Assembly: GCA_964389805.1 (NCBI GenBank)
Contig: CAYMFU010000292.1
Coordinates: 1-64,000 of the forward strand
DNA from: JAGTVG01 sp964389805
Lineage (GTDB): Bacteria > Bacteroidota > Bacteroidia > Cytophagales > Cyclobacteriaceae
Direction: 5' to 3'
DNA length: 64,000 nt
How positions within the stretch are numbered: the first letter of the stretch is position 1; each line of letters starts with the position of its first letter. The notes beneath the pieces were generated by a model. That model made no database searches. It saw only the letters and a list, made by a program, of their open reading frames with translations, and was not told the origin of the DNA. A program made the translations under genes and the position numbers. Of the stretch, positions 53,975-62,816 are shown in pieces.

Positions 53975-54555
53975 TATTGATGATTTTTTGTTCGCAGCAA
54001 ATCTATTTACTTTGCTAAATTATTGCTAATTGTACGATGTTTAAATGAGTGTGCTCGAATTAAAAATCTATTTCATTAAATATTGCATGTTCAATCTACG
54101 GATGTAAAATGCATCGATCTCTATAGCCAATAGCTTCTTTATGTTAGAACAACTCTCCACTTACATTTGTAGAGGCATGTTTTTCTTGAGGAATATATTT
54201 TTAATCGATCAGAATTTGTGACAATTGATAAAAATGTAGAGCAAGCCTCATCTTTTTGAATAATTTGTAAATATATCGGCCTAAATTAGCACACTTATAA
54301 AATATGACAAATATCATGTTTTGACATGACATATGTCGGAATAATAATTGTCATATATACACTATCTTTATCATGTTGTTTGGTTTAGTGGTTCAATATC
54401 TTTAGCCTTTATGAATTAAAGATTTTTTTGCTGAAGATAATTTGATAAATGATAATTGCCATGGAAAGTGGAAAAACGAGAGAGCGGTAGTTATCGAAAT
54501 TTAGATTGGAAGCGTTTGGAGATAGGTCGTGGATTTTTCAATGTTATAGGAACTT
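53975..54555. other. 581-base intergenic region with nested dyads, no gene seen
   Basis: It is upstream of the tricorn gene (minus strand) and downstream of the radical SAM gene. CAAATCTA at 53998-54005 reads TAGATTTG on the minus strand, a -7 match for the tricorn promoter. At 54302-54356, ATATGACAA and TTGTCATAT form an outer dyad around a perfect inner palindrome GACATATGTC (54328-54337), with three TGACA copies in all. No reading frame looks real. Confidence 0.4.
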
Positions 54556-55512
54556 TTAGGATTTTTTAAACTTTTTACCTTGCCACGTATCTTTTTCTTC
54601 CATAACGCTTTCAATTTTTTTTTGCACCCAGTCGGCTCTTTTATTACCCCAACCTGGATTAACCCTTTGTAACGGAGGAGCCTCACTTACCAGACGCTCT
54701 ATTGCAATTCCAGGATCAAGCTTTTCCAAAAATTGAATTACAAAAGAGATATATTCTTCTAACGAAAAAAGTGAAAACTGCTCCGGAGCATCTTGATATA
54801 TTCTGGCCAGTTTAGTATGCTTCATAATTTGGAGATGATGGAGTTTAAGTGCATTTATACCTAATCCGGATAATATTTCAGCCTGATCAAGCATTTTTTT
54901 GCGTGATTCTCCAGGTAAGCCAAATAATATATGCCCGGTTACCTCAAGCCCTCTATCCGTAGTCATTTTAATTGCATTTTTAGTATCTGCAAATGTATGC
55001 CCCCTGTTGATCCACTTCAGCGTTTTGTCATAGCAGGATTCAATGCCATACTCAATGGAAACGTAATAATCCCTTGAAAGCTCTTTTAAATATTCCAGGA
55101 TGTTTTCATCCACACAATCAGGGCGGGTAGATATCACTATACCCGTTATCCGGTTATGACTTAAGGCGTCTGCATATAGTGATTTGAGTTCATCCAGAGG
55201 TTTATAGGTATTGGAGTATGATTGGAAATATGCCGCGTAAAATTTAGGTCTTTTATAACGTTTTTCCAGGAACTCAACACCTTTATCGATTTGTCCTTTA
55301 ATATTTTCCACATCAACACAATAGGAGGGTGTAAAGCTTTGATTGTTACAATATATACATCCACCTTTTCCTTTCAAGCCATCACGATTCGGACAAGTGA
55401 ATCCGGCATTAACGGAAACTTTCTGTATCCTGCCACCGTATTTTTCCTTGATCCGGTTTGAATTGGCATTATACCGTCTGTGGTCACCCCATGGATACTT
55501 ACATTTAGTCAT
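54556..55512 (-). CDS. Radical SAM protein, TIGR01212/YhcC family
   Basis: A 318-aa radical SAM enzyme. The cluster-binding Cys motif is the long form CPNRDGLKGKGGCIYC, i.e. C-x11-C-x2-C (~34-49), as in the YhcC/TIGR01212 group rather than CxxxCxxC. Further blocks: FYAAYFQSYSNTYKPL, GIVISTRPDCVD, SIEYGIESCYDKTLKWINRGHTF (in part) and TGHILFGLPGES. Reaction unknown; members are suspected of tRNA or protein modification. Its start overlaps the end of the upstream FAD/Fe-S oxidoreductase gene by 8 bases, so translation is coupled. Confidence 0.9.
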   Translation of the reverse strand: MTKCKYPWGDHRRYNANSNRIKEKYGGRIQKVSVNAGFTCPNRDGLKGKGGCIYCNNQSFTPSYCVDVENIKGQIDKGVEFLEKRYKRPKFYAAYFQSYSNTYKPLDELKSLYADALSHNRITGIVISTRPDCVDENILEYLKELSRDYYVSIEYGIESCYDKTLKWINRGHTFADTKNAIKMTTDRGLEVTGHILFGLPGESRKKMLDQAEILSGLGINALKLHHLQIMKHTKLARIYQDAPEQFSLFSLEEYISFVIQFLEKLDPGIAIERLVSEAPPLQRVNPGWGNKRADWVQKKIESVMEEKDTWQGKKFKKS

Positions 55513-58459
55513 TTTTTATGTTGGCTTCCCATAAAACTTCAACCGGATGTAATGCATTTCGACCTGTACCATCAAGGATCTGTTGCCGGCAGCTAGTGCC
55601 AGCTGCAGCTATAATGGATCTTTCAGTCGTCTTTCGTATAGCGGGAAATAATACCAATTCCCCAATATCCATAGAAAGTTGATAATGTTCCTTTTCAAAA
55701 CCAAACGATCCGGCCATGCCACAACAACCGGAAGGGACGCGATGAACTATAAAATTGGCAGGAATTGACAGGATCTTTTCAGTAAAGTCCTCTGAAGACA
55801 AGGATTTCTGGTGGCAATGGGCATGATAGTATATGTCTTTCTTCTCAGAGACGAAGTGTTCTTTCTTTATTTTACCTTCATCTACAGCACTGGCTAAGAA
55901 CTCTTCGATAGTATGCACATTCCTGGATATTTCAAGAGCTTTTTCTTTTAATTCCCCAGAAACAAGGTCAGGATATTCATCCCTGAAACTTAGAATAGCT
56001 GAGGGTTCGATCCCAACCAATGGATTATTTTTATCAATTAAGGATGAGAAGATCTTTACATTTTGTTCTGCCAGTTTCTTTGCTTTCTTAACAAGGCCTT
56101 TTGATAAGAATGCCCGTCCGCTTTCAGGATGTTGGACTACTTTTACTTTAAATCCAAGTCGGGAAAGCAGGGAAATCGTGGAAATGCCGAGATCTACTTC
56201 TGTATAATTAGTGAACTCATCTACAAACAGATATAGTGATCCCTGAGAATTTTCCTGGCTCGACATCAGACTGTCAGGATTCTTTTTTATCCATGTCCTC
56301 AGGCTTTGTTTGTTAAGTTTAGGGAAGGATCGCTTTTGAGCAAAACTCATTACTTTCTTAAAGACAGAACTGAAAGCAGAGCTTGTAACAAAGAAATTGT
56401 AAATACCCGATAAACGGATACCGATAGCATTGATCTTATTGATATGACCTATAAGCCAGGACCTTAGGGGTATGCCATTTGAATCATAATAATTCTGCAT
56501 AAACTCGGCTTTTAGCCTTGCCATATCTACATTTGAAGGACATTCAGATTTACAGCCTTTACAGGAAAGACAGAGGTCAAGTACTTCCTTAATTTCCTGG
56601 TGATCAAAGGGATTGTTTTTTGTTGAGTGAGTCAGGTACTCTCTTAATATATTCGCTCTTGCCCTAGTGGTATCGGATTCATTTTTTGTAGCCATATAAC
56701 TCGGGCACATTGTGCCTCCGGAAAGAACCGTCTTCCTGCAATCACCGGAACCATTACACATTTCAGCAGCTCTTAATATTCCCTGTGTCTTTGAAAAGTC
56801 AAAGTAGGTATTGACCTCCCTTATAAATTTATCAGGTTCATACCGTAAAAATGTATTCATTGAGGGAGTTCGGACAATCTTGCCGGGATTAAAAATATTA
56901 TCAGGATCCCAGCTGAATTTAACCTTTTCAAGGAGTGCATAGTTTTTCTCACCTATCATAAATGGGATAAATTCTCCCCTTAATCTTCCATCCCCATGTT
57001 CACCACTTAGTGATCCACCATATTTTTTGACAAGCCGGGCAACTTCATCAAGTACCGTTTTAAACAATTTCTGTCCATTCGAAGTCTTTAGATCAATTAT
57101 AGGTCTCAAATGCAGTTCACCAGATCCAGCATGTGCATAATGAACACAATACAGATCATACTTTTTTAATGTCTCATTAAATTCGCGGATATACGCGGGC
57201 AAATCATTAACATCCACAGCTGTATCTTCTACCACAGGAACAGGCTTTGCATCTCCAGGTATATTTGATAGGAGACCAAGGCCGGCCTTTCTAAGGGACC
57301 AGACCTTTCCTGCATCACTACCCTTTAATACCGGATAATGATATCCATAATTGTTCGCCTTGAGATCTTTAATTAATTGATCAACGGTCTGATCAAGATC
57401 ATCTTGATTATCCTTGGCGATCTCAACTATCAAGAGTGCTTCAGGATCTCCCTGGATAAAGAAACGGTTCTTACTTTGGGCAATATTTGCCTTGGTACAT
57501 TCCAGTATATAATGATCAATTAGTTCACTGGCATATGGATTATATTTTAAAGCAATCAGGTTGGCTTCCAAAGATTCATAAAGTGAATCAAAATGTATGC
57601 AAACCAATGCGTTATACTTTGGGGGTAGTGGATCAATGTCCAGTTTTATTTCTGTGATGAAACCCAATGTGCCCTCAGATCCAGCTATCAATTTACACAT
57701 ATTGAATTTCCCCCCTTTGTCGCCAAAGGGTTCTGACCGCATTAAAAGATCAATGGCATATCCGGTATTTCTCCTGGTCACGGATGATTTAGGAAACTCA
57801 GATTTGATTTCCTTTTGGTTTTCCTCGCTACTCAGTATTTCCTTTAAGGTAGAATATATATTTCTCTCGAGGTCTGATGTACAGCTTGCACCAGAAACTT
57901 TATCCTCAAATTCTGAAAGGGATAGTTCTTTAAATTCGACCTCCTCGCCATCAGCCAGGATCATTTTAAGGGATATCAAATGTTCACGGGTGCTTCTGTA
58001 GATCACTGAATTGGATCCGCATGAATTGTTCCCAACCATACCACCTATCATGGCACGGTTGGCAGTCGATGTTTCAGGACTAAAGAACAAACCATATTCC
58101 TTAAGATAAACATTCAGGTCGTCTCTTATCACCCCTGGCTCCACCCTTACCCATCTTTCCTTATCATTCAATTCCAATATTTTGTTCAAATGTTTGGAAA
58201 CATCAACTACTATTCCTGGACCAACTACCTGGCCGGCCAGAGACGTTCCCGCTGTCCTTGGTATAATAGAAGTTTTGTTTTCACTAGCAAAACTGACAAT
58301 TTTGATCAAATCAGATTTATCTTTGGGAATAGCAACGGCAGAAGGGATCTCACGATATGCTGAAGCATCGGTTGCATACAGGGCTTTCAGTTTATCATCT
58401 GTAAAAATCTCACCATGAATAGATGCACCAAGTTCAGTTAAGAGTTTATTGTTCACCAC
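55505..58459 (-). CDS. FAD-linked oxidase fused to Fe-S heterodisulfide-reductase-like domain
   Basis: A 984-aa fusion like YdiJ/D-2-hydroxyglutarate or D-lactate dehydrogenases. Start GTG 58459 (a second GTG follows at once). FAD_binding_4 domain: PRTAGTSLAGQVVG (~62-75), VRVEPGVIRDDLN, MIGGMVGNNSCGSNSV; the FAD-oxidase C-terminal domain follows to ~540 with GSLSGEHGDGRLRGEF. Ferredoxin part: CNGSGDCRK (~565) and CLSCKGCKSECPSNVD (~632-647). C-terminal CCG domain: HAHCHQKS and PSGCCGMAGSFG (~898-909). It oxidises a D-2-hydroxyacid and passes electrons to quinone (family knowledge); the substrate is not known. Confidence 0.92.
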   Translation of the reverse strand: MVNNKLLTELGASIHGEIFTDDKLKALYATDASAYREIPSAVAIPKDKSDLIKIVSFASENKTSIIPRTAGTSLAGQVVGPGIVVDVSKHLNKILELNDKERWVRVEPGVIRDDLNVYLKEYGLFFSPETSTANRAMIGGMVGNNSCGSNSVIYRSTREHLISLKMILADGEEVEFKELSLSEFEDKVSGASCTSDLERNIYSTLKEILSSEENQKEIKSEFPKSSVTRRNTGYAIDLLMRSEPFGDKGGKFNMCKLIAGSEGTLGFITEIKLDIDPLPPKYNALVCIHFDSLYESLEANLIALKYNPYASELIDHYILECTKANIAQSKNRFFIQGDPEALLIVEIAKDNQDDLDQTVDQLIKDLKANNYGYHYPVLKGSDAGKVWSLRKAGLGLLSNIPGDAKPVPVVEDTAVDVNDLPAYIREFNETLKKYDLYCVHYAHAGSGELHLRPIIDLKTSNGQKLFKTVLDEVARLVKKYGGSLSGEHGDGRLRGEFIPFMIGEKNYALLEKVKFSWDPDNIFNPGKIVRTPSMNTFLRYEPDKFIREVNTYFDFSKTQGILRAAEMCNGSGDCRKTVLSGGTMCPSYMATKNESDTTRARANILREYLTHSTKNNPFDHQEIKEVLDLCLSCKGCKSECPSNVDMARLKAEFMQNYYDSNGIPLRSWLIGHINKINAIGIRLSGIYNFFVTSSAFSSVFKKVMSFAQKRSFPKLNKQSLRTWIKKNPDSLMSSQENSQGSLYLFVDEFTNYTEVDLGISTISLLSRLGFKVKVVQHPESGRAFLSKGLVKKAKKLAEQNVKIFSSLIDKNNPLVGIEPSAILSFRDEYPDLVSGELKEKALEISRNVHTIEEFLASAVDEGKIKKEHFVSEKKDIYYHAHCHQKSLSSEDFTEKILSIPANFIVHRVPSGCCGMAGSFGFEKEHYQLSMDIGELVLFPAIRKTTERSIIAAAGTSCRQQILDGTGRNALHPVEVLWEANIKND

Positions 58460-58522
58460 TAATGTAAATAGTTCATATCCTTAATTCAAATATACCATAA
58501 AGGCGAATATCTTGTCTTTTCC

Positions 58523-60424
58523 CTACCTTAAATATTTCTTCCACCAGGATTGGAATACGATCAATGCCCAGATATGTGCATGTGCATCCCCGGGATTCGA
58601 AGAATACAATCTCTTCTTTAGTTTCCTGATAGCAGCCGTATTAAAAACTCCCTGTTCTTCAATAAAATGATCTGCCAACAGGTCATTATTGATCATTGTT
58701 TTAAGATCTTTTCTAAACCATGTCAGAAGGGGAACCTCAAATCCGTGTTTGGATCGCTGATGCAATTTGCCGGGAACCAGGTCCTTCAATATATCTCTCA
58801 ATATGATCTTTTGATTTCCTGCATTGATCTTATATTTATCAGGAATCGATAATGCAAATTCAACTAGATTATGATCCAGAAAAGGTACCCTTACTTCGAG
58901 TCCATTTGCCATACTCATTAAATCCACCTTATACAGCATGTCATTGGGTAATACAAGCCGGGTATCGGCCATCAGGATCTTATTTATAGAAGCATCATAT
59001 TTCAGAGCGGAAGTCATCAAATGCTTGAATTCATTTAATTTCTGACTATTGTAATCTTTCAAAAAATCTGCGGAGAAATAGTTCAGGGCCTTTTGTTCAC
59101 TTAGAAATACAGCCCACAACCAGTATCGTTCATCCGGAGCAAGTTTCAAACCGCCGGCATACCTGTCCAATTGTCTGAACCAGTTTGAAATAAAGCCGTT
59201 TCTTGACTTGGGCATTATTTCCCAGAAAGGTTGCATGGCCTTAATGAAGTGATTGGAAAAACCGGGTTGCTTTGCTTTTACAAAAGCCATATGCTTATTA
59301 TAACCTGTAAAGATCTCATCAGCTCCATCTCCGGAAAGTGCAACAGTCACCTTTTCTTTTGTTAATTGACTCAAGAGGTAAACCGGAATTGCAGAGGAAT
59401 CAGCAAATGGTTCATCGAAGTGGTTTAAAATGTCAGGTAGGTGAAGGAGAAGATCTTCATTTGTAACATCAAATACTTGATGATTGGTGTTGAAGTGATT
59501 CGCCACCTGAAGGGCGTATTTCTTTTCATCAAAGAACTTAGCATTTTTATAACCTATGGAAAAAGTTTTGATTTGTTCTTGATGCCTGGAAGCAAGAGCC
59601 GTGATGATTGATGAATCAATACCCCCGCTTAGAAAAACACCCAGAGGGACATCTGCAACCAGTCGCTTTTTTATTGAATCCTCCAGTTTTTCGATAAGGA
59701 TCTCCTTTAATGATCCATAGTCTATGTTTTCAGGGTCAATAATCTCCTTTTCCAGTTCATAATATTTAGTGATGTTTACTTCTTTATTCCTGATTCGTAT
59801 GGAATGACCGGGAAGCAGTTTAGAAACACCATTCAGGATCGATAATGGGGCTGGTATGTAATTGAGTTGCAGGTACATTACCAGGCTTTCAGTATGAATT
59901 GATCTCTGTATTCCATACGCCAGGATTGAACGCATTTCGGATGCAAAGAGAAATTTGTCTTCATCCTGATAATAGTAAAGCGGTTTTATCCCAAATCTAT
60001 CCCTTGCAATAAACAATTCATTTTCAGTTTTATCCTGAACTGCAAAAGCGAAAAATCCATTAAGCATCTGAAGGCATTTCTCCCCATAGATGATATAGGC
60101 ATACAGTAAAACTTCGGTATCGGATTGGGAAGTGAATTGTACTCGATGCCTCTCTTCCAGGATCTTCCTCAATTCTTTGTAATTGTAGATCTCCCCATTG
60201 AACACCAATGTATATCGACCCGTTGGGTCTTTCATAGGTTGATTGGCTCTAGGGCTGGTATCAATAACTGAAAGCCGGCGGTGCCCCAGTCCGATTCTAT
60301 CCTCAATGTAGGTGCCTTGTGTATCCGGACCACGATCTTCCAATACATCAACAGCTCTCTGGAGGTTGATCAAATGGAACCTGCCTGCTTCATTAAAGGC
60401 GTATATACCCGTTATACCGCACAT
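58523..60424 (-). CDS. asnB: Asparagine synthetase (glutamine-hydrolysing) AsnB
   Basis: Makes asparagine from aspartate, ATP and glutamine-derived ammonia. 633 aa. The N-terminal nucleophile Cys2 follows Met (MCGITGIYAF), with GLGHRRLSVID and NGEIYNYKELR completing the glutaminase. The synthetase domain has the PP-loop SGGIDSSIITA (~262-272) and LSGDGADEIFTGYNKH (~357-372). ENDRGPDTQG-type loop reads EDRGPDTQGTY. It could also be an amidotransferase for surface-polymer synthesis, but no such genes surround it. Divergent from the NlpC/P60 gene. Confidence 0.93.
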   Translation of the reverse strand: MCGITGIYAFNEAGRFHLINLQRAVDVLEDRGPDTQGTYIEDRIGLGHRRLSVIDTSPRANQPMKDPTGRYTLVFNGEIYNYKELRKILEERHRVQFTSQSDTEVLLYAYIIYGEKCLQMLNGFFAFAVQDKTENELFIARDRFGIKPLYYYQDEDKFLFASEMRSILAYGIQRSIHTESLVMYLQLNYIPAPLSILNGVSKLLPGHSIRIRNKEVNITKYYELEKEIIDPENIDYGSLKEILIEKLEDSIKKRLVADVPLGVFLSGGIDSSIITALASRHQEQIKTFSIGYKNAKFFDEKKYALQVANHFNTNHQVFDVTNEDLLLHLPDILNHFDEPFADSSAIPVYLLSQLTKEKVTVALSGDGADEIFTGYNKHMAFVKAKQPGFSNHFIKAMQPFWEIMPKSRNGFISNWFRQLDRYAGGLKLAPDERYWLWAVFLSEQKALNYFSADFLKDYNSQKLNEFKHLMTSALKYDASINKILMADTRLVLPNDMLYKVDLMSMANGLEVRVPFLDHNLVEFALSIPDKYKINAGNQKIILRDILKDLVPGKLHQRSKHGFEVPLLTWFRKDLKTMINNDLLADHFIEEQGVFNTAAIRKLKKRLYSSNPGDAHAHIWALIVFQSWWKKYLR

Positions 60425-60503
60425 GGATTGTCTCGTGGATTAATATTCAAGACCAATTTTACGTATTATTTAAAAATTATGTGCATAATTGAGGCTGAAA
60501 CCT

Positions 60504-60977
60504 ATGAAGAAGTTTTTAAGTCATAGCGTGTGGCTCATTCTGGCTTTGTTCATATTCAGCTGTTCCTCATCGAAAAAGGCCAGGACTCAGAAAATTGACA
60601 AGATCATTATGGAAGCAAGATCCTATACGGGCACTCCATACAGGTATGGTGGGATGAACCGTACCGGATTGGATTGTTCCGGACTATTGGTCAGGTCTTT
60701 TGAGTCGGCCGGAGAAGACATTCCCAGAACTTCTAAAGAGCAGTCCAAATATGGAAAGGCTGTTGGAAAGAATGAACTTCAGAAAGGTGACCTGGTTTTT
60801 TTCTCGAATAAAAAATGGAAAAGAAAGATCACGCATGTAGGACTCGTAACAGAGGTAAAAGGAAAGAATTCAGTAACATTTATACATGCCTCAACCAAAC
60901 TGGGTGTAGTAGAGACCGAGTTTTTTGTTGATTATTATCAGAAGTTATATGTGAAAGCTCGCCGCCCCAAGTTTTAA
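60504..60977 (+). CDS. NlpC/P60 family cell-wall hydrolase, lipoprotein
   Basis: A 157-aa C40 peptidase. ATG 60504 is chosen since it opens a lipoprotein signal (MKKFLSHSVWLILALFIFSC, Cys at residue 20). The catalytic Cys is in TGLDCSGLLVRSF (~58), His in ITHVGLVTEV (~113) and the third polar residue His in FIHASTK (~130). Such enzymes cut D-Glu-mDAP bonds in peptidoglycan. The gene is followed by the tRNA locus, with a -7-like TATATTTG 18 bases after its stop. Confidence 0.92.
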   Translation: MKKFLSHSVWLILALFIFSCSSSKKARTQKIDKIIMEARSYTGTPYRYGGMNRTGLDCSGLLVRSFESAGEDIPRTSKEQSKYGKAVGKNELQKGDLVFFSNKKWKRKITHVGLVTEVKGKNSVTFIHASTKLGVVETEFFVDYYQKLYVKARRPKF

Positions 60978-60994
60978 ATCTCCGGAATTTGAAA

Positions 60995-61002
60995 TATATT
61001 TG
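60995..61002 (+). promoter_or_regulatory. -7 element (TATATTTG) likely serving the tRNA locus
   Basis: Exact TAnnTTTG match, followed by GCACG, located 65 bases before the tRNA half copy. A GTTTT at 60971-60975 is in the right place but a weak -33. Confidence 0.45.
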
Positions 61003-61066
61003 CACGATCATTAATTGAATGATAGAATGATGGATCCAGCATCACTCATTCTCTAATTAATATCTT

Positions 61067-61118
61067 GGAGCATTAGCTCAGCTGGCTAGAGCATCCCGCC
61101 ATCAGCGGGAGGGTCAAC
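61067..61118 (+). pseudogene. Decayed tRNA 5' half (tRNA-Ala-related)
   Basis: The acceptor 5' strand (GGAGCAT), D-arm and a perfect 5-bp anticodon stem (TCCCG/CGGGA) are present, and 24 bases from GCATTAGCTC onward are identical to the intact tRNA-Ala that starts exactly 76 bases later. The anticodon loop CCATCAG lacks the universal T33. After GGGTCAAC the T-arm and acceptor 3' strand are missing. This copy therefore cannot be a functional tRNA. It looks like a tandem duplicate that lost its 3' half. Confidence 0.75.
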
Positions 61119-61142
61119 AGAGCTGATGATTTCAAAAAACAC

Positions 61143-61216
61143 GGGGCATTAGCTCAGCTGGCTAGAGCACCACGCTGGCAGCGTGGGGGTCAACGGTTCG
61201 AATCCGTTATGCTCCA
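61143..61216 (+). tRNA. tRNA-Ala (anticodon GGC)
   Basis: Full cloverleaf: acceptor GGGGCAT/ATGCTCC with the G3-U70 wobble pair that marks alanine tRNAs, D-arm GCTC/GAGC, anticodon stem CCACG/CGTGG with loop CTGGCAG (anticodon GGC), and T-arm AACGG-TTCGAAT-CCGTT. Discriminator A at 61216. CCA is not encoded (CTA follows). A strong hairpin terminator begins 24 bases later. Confidence 0.96.
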
Positions 61217-61240
61217 CTAATATAATTTATAAAGGTCTGA

Positions 61241-61275
61241 AAATCAGTAATTAAGATTACTGATTTTTCTTTTTT
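61241..61275 (+). terminator. Terminator after tRNA-Ala
   Basis: AAATCAGTAAT (61241-61251) pairs perfectly with ATTACTGATTT (61256-61266) around TAAG, followed by TTCTTTTTT. Confidence 0.85.
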
Positions 61276-61293
61276 AGTCAACATTTAGTCAAC
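61273..61293 (+). repeat. Tandem TTTAGTCAAC direct repeat next to the tRNA
   Basis: TTTAGTCAAC occurs at 61273-61282 and again at 61284-61293, one base apart, about 57 bases after the tRNA end. Short direct repeats beside a tRNA 3' end can be integrase arm sites or attachment scars, and the following 2.5 kb is accessory-looking. No integrase is present, so this is only suggestive. Confidence 0.35.
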
Positions 61294-61475
61294 TAACTTG
61301 AATTTGACCTAATTTAATCAAAGAAATATCCCCACTCATAAAGCAGAGTGCTTTAGAAGTATAGCTCGTTCGTTAGAAGAGATTTAAATACCCTTCAATT
61401 ACAAGATTTGAACCCGATTGAATAACTAATACAATACTTCATCGTAAACTAATATACCCGTAATTGTGAAATATT

Positions 61476-61583
61476 ATGAAGAAATTAGGAAGGCTATTCA
61501 TTGCATTTTTTAAAGGTGAAATACTGGCATGGATTGCATTGGGTTTCATCGCTTTAGTAATATACTTTTTTACTACAATTTAA
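61476..61583 (+). CDS. Possible 35-residue membrane peptide
   Basis: Opens MKKLGRLFIAFFKGE and continues as one hydrophobic helix (ILAWIALGFIALVIYFF) ending TTI. The charged N-terminus followed by one clean transmembrane span is typical of real small membrane proteins or toxins of type I systems. No ribosome-binding site or relative is recognised, so it may be chance. Confidence 0.3.
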   Translation: MKKLGRLFIAFFKGEILAWIALGFIALVIYFFTTI

Positions 61584-61674
61584 TCCAAAAAAAAGGAAAT
61601 GCCGTGAAGCACACCCCAGTGAATTAATTTAACCCTCACTTGTTATGAAACTTTCCTGTCTTAATAAGACAACA

Positions 61675-61908
61675 TTATCTTCCTTTCTTCTGAATCTTTT
61701 TCGATTTATTAATTATTCTAACATTGTTAATCACCTTAATGAGAAATAGAATGATTAAAAATATCCATACATAGAACGCTATATATGTTAAACGATCTAC
61801 ATCATTATTTGATATTTTTATGTAATATGAAATAGTCATAAAAATGGATATTAGAAACATGACAATAGCAGTAGCAAATTGAAATTTAACGCTTAATAGT
61901 TTTTTCAT
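61675..61908 (-). CDS. Small two-helix membrane protein, unknown
   Basis: 77 aa: hydrophobic helices at ~9-28 (FATAIVMFLISIFMTISYYI) and ~41-62 (TYIAFYVWIFLIILFLIKVI), with polar ends and a basic C-terminus (NKSKKIQKKG). Not assigned to a family. It stands alone in the low-conservation stretch after the tRNA. Confidence 0.45.
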   Translation of the reverse strand: MKKLLSVKFQFATAIVMFLISIFMTISYYIKISNNDVDRLTYIAFYVWIFLIILFLIKVINNVRIINKSKKIQKKGR

Positions 61909-62094
61909 TATATCTTCCTTATATAATTAAAAATATATGGCTGAATCACAATTTAAAAAGATATCCATTTACAAACGACTAATAAATTAATAACTATTGA
62001 CTCACATCAAAAAGATTCTTAGATTGAACTTACATTTTTTGAACTGTTTTAATTTAGACGTATTGAAAAAATACGTATTAAAGTCAAAATGACA

Positions 62095-62149
62095 TTGAGG
62101 TCATTTGACCTCAAATAGCTGGAAAGACCCTCACCGCTTTGGTGGGGGT
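62095..62149 (+). terminator. Two hairpins, the second a terminator candidate
   Basis: TTGAGGTC-ATTT-GACCTCAA (62095-62114) is a perfect 8-bp stem. ACCCTCACC (62127-62135) pairs with GGTGGGGGT (62141-62149, one G-T pair), followed by TTTCTATTTT. There is no obvious plus-strand gene just upstream; the 308-base gap 61909-62216 holds only these and the next hairpin. Confidence 0.5.
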
Positions 62150-62161
62150 TTCTATTTTGCA

Positions 62162-62193
62162 TTAAAAAAGCCCTAACATAATTGAAAGGGCTT
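62162..62193 (-). terminator. Terminator of the minus-strand lipoprotein gene
   Basis: On the minus strand AAGCCCT and AGGGCTT pair across a 12-nt loop and run into TTTTTTAAT. It lies 24 bases after the stop of the lipoprotein gene at 62217. Confidence 0.8.
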
Positions 62194-62216
62194 AATATTC
62201 TCAATCTGTAATTTTA

Positions 62217-62816
62217 CTATAGATTATCTTTCCCCTTTTTCATGGTAATGGTTCCTTCCCAATGGTGATGAGAATATGGGTCCTCGCTGCTGTTGTAATC
62301 ATCCGACATTCCACTTCCTGTTGCGCCTTCGAAACGACCTGTACCTCCTAAAATAACAAAAGGATCTCTCCAATATGAATCTACATACTCTGGGTGGTCA
62401 TCCTCTCGACCACCAATAACCTGTCCTTCAATTGAGACATACAGTATGTCTCCATTAGCTGCAACCATATAAGAGTCCGATGGACCATAATTACTTTCTT
62501 GATCGACACAGAAACTAAAATTGCCAGTAAATTTTCCCAAATGTGTACCGTTACCTTCAAAATCAACAATAACGCGCACAAATTGAGGTAATTCGCATGA
62601 TTCATCTGGCTCGACACTTTGATATTCGCCAAGGAAATCAGCCTTAAAAGGTACCGTCACCATAACAGGCTTATCACGACCATTTCTACGGGCATTTTCA
62701 TCCTCATTTGTTTCACCATTCAGGGGTTCAGGAGTTTCATTTCCCCAAAAATCAGTTGAATCTGAGCAGGCAAAAATCAAACTAGTTAAAACTAGAAATT
62801 GAAATATTTTTTTCAT
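62217..62816 (-). CDS. Lipoprotein of unknown function
   Basis: 199 aa with a lipoprotein signal (MKKIFQFLVLTSLIFAC, Cys 17). A short acidic linker (SDSTDFWGNETPEPLNGETNEDE, in part) leads to a beta-rich domain with FEGNGTHLGKFTGNFSFCVD, YVSIEGQVIGG, DPFVILGGTGRFEGATGSG and HHHWEGTITM. The GGTGRFxGATG pattern is common in secreted beta-barrel proteins of allene-oxide-cyclase-like or DUF4440-unrelated groups. Function not known. Own terminator downstream. Confidence 0.6.
   Translation of the reverse strand: MKKIFQFLVLTSLIFACSDSTDFWGNETPEPLNGETNEDENARRNGRDKPVMVTVPFKADFLGEYQSVEPDESCELPQFVRVIVDFEGNGTHLGKFTGNFSFCVDQESNYGPSDSYMVAANGDILYVSIEGQVIGGREDDHPEYVDSYWRDPFVILGGTGRFEGATGSGMSDDYNSSEDPYSHHHWEGTITMKKGKDNL

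Noticed and set aside
58523..60424. Asparagine synthase-like protein as part of a lasso-peptide or polysaccharide cluster
   Set aside because: No precursor peptide, B protein, glycosyltransferase or polymer-export gene is nearby; a housekeeping AsnB explains it.
61067..61118. First tRNA-like copy as a functional tRNA
   Set aside because: It lacks T33, the T-arm and the 3' acceptor strand.
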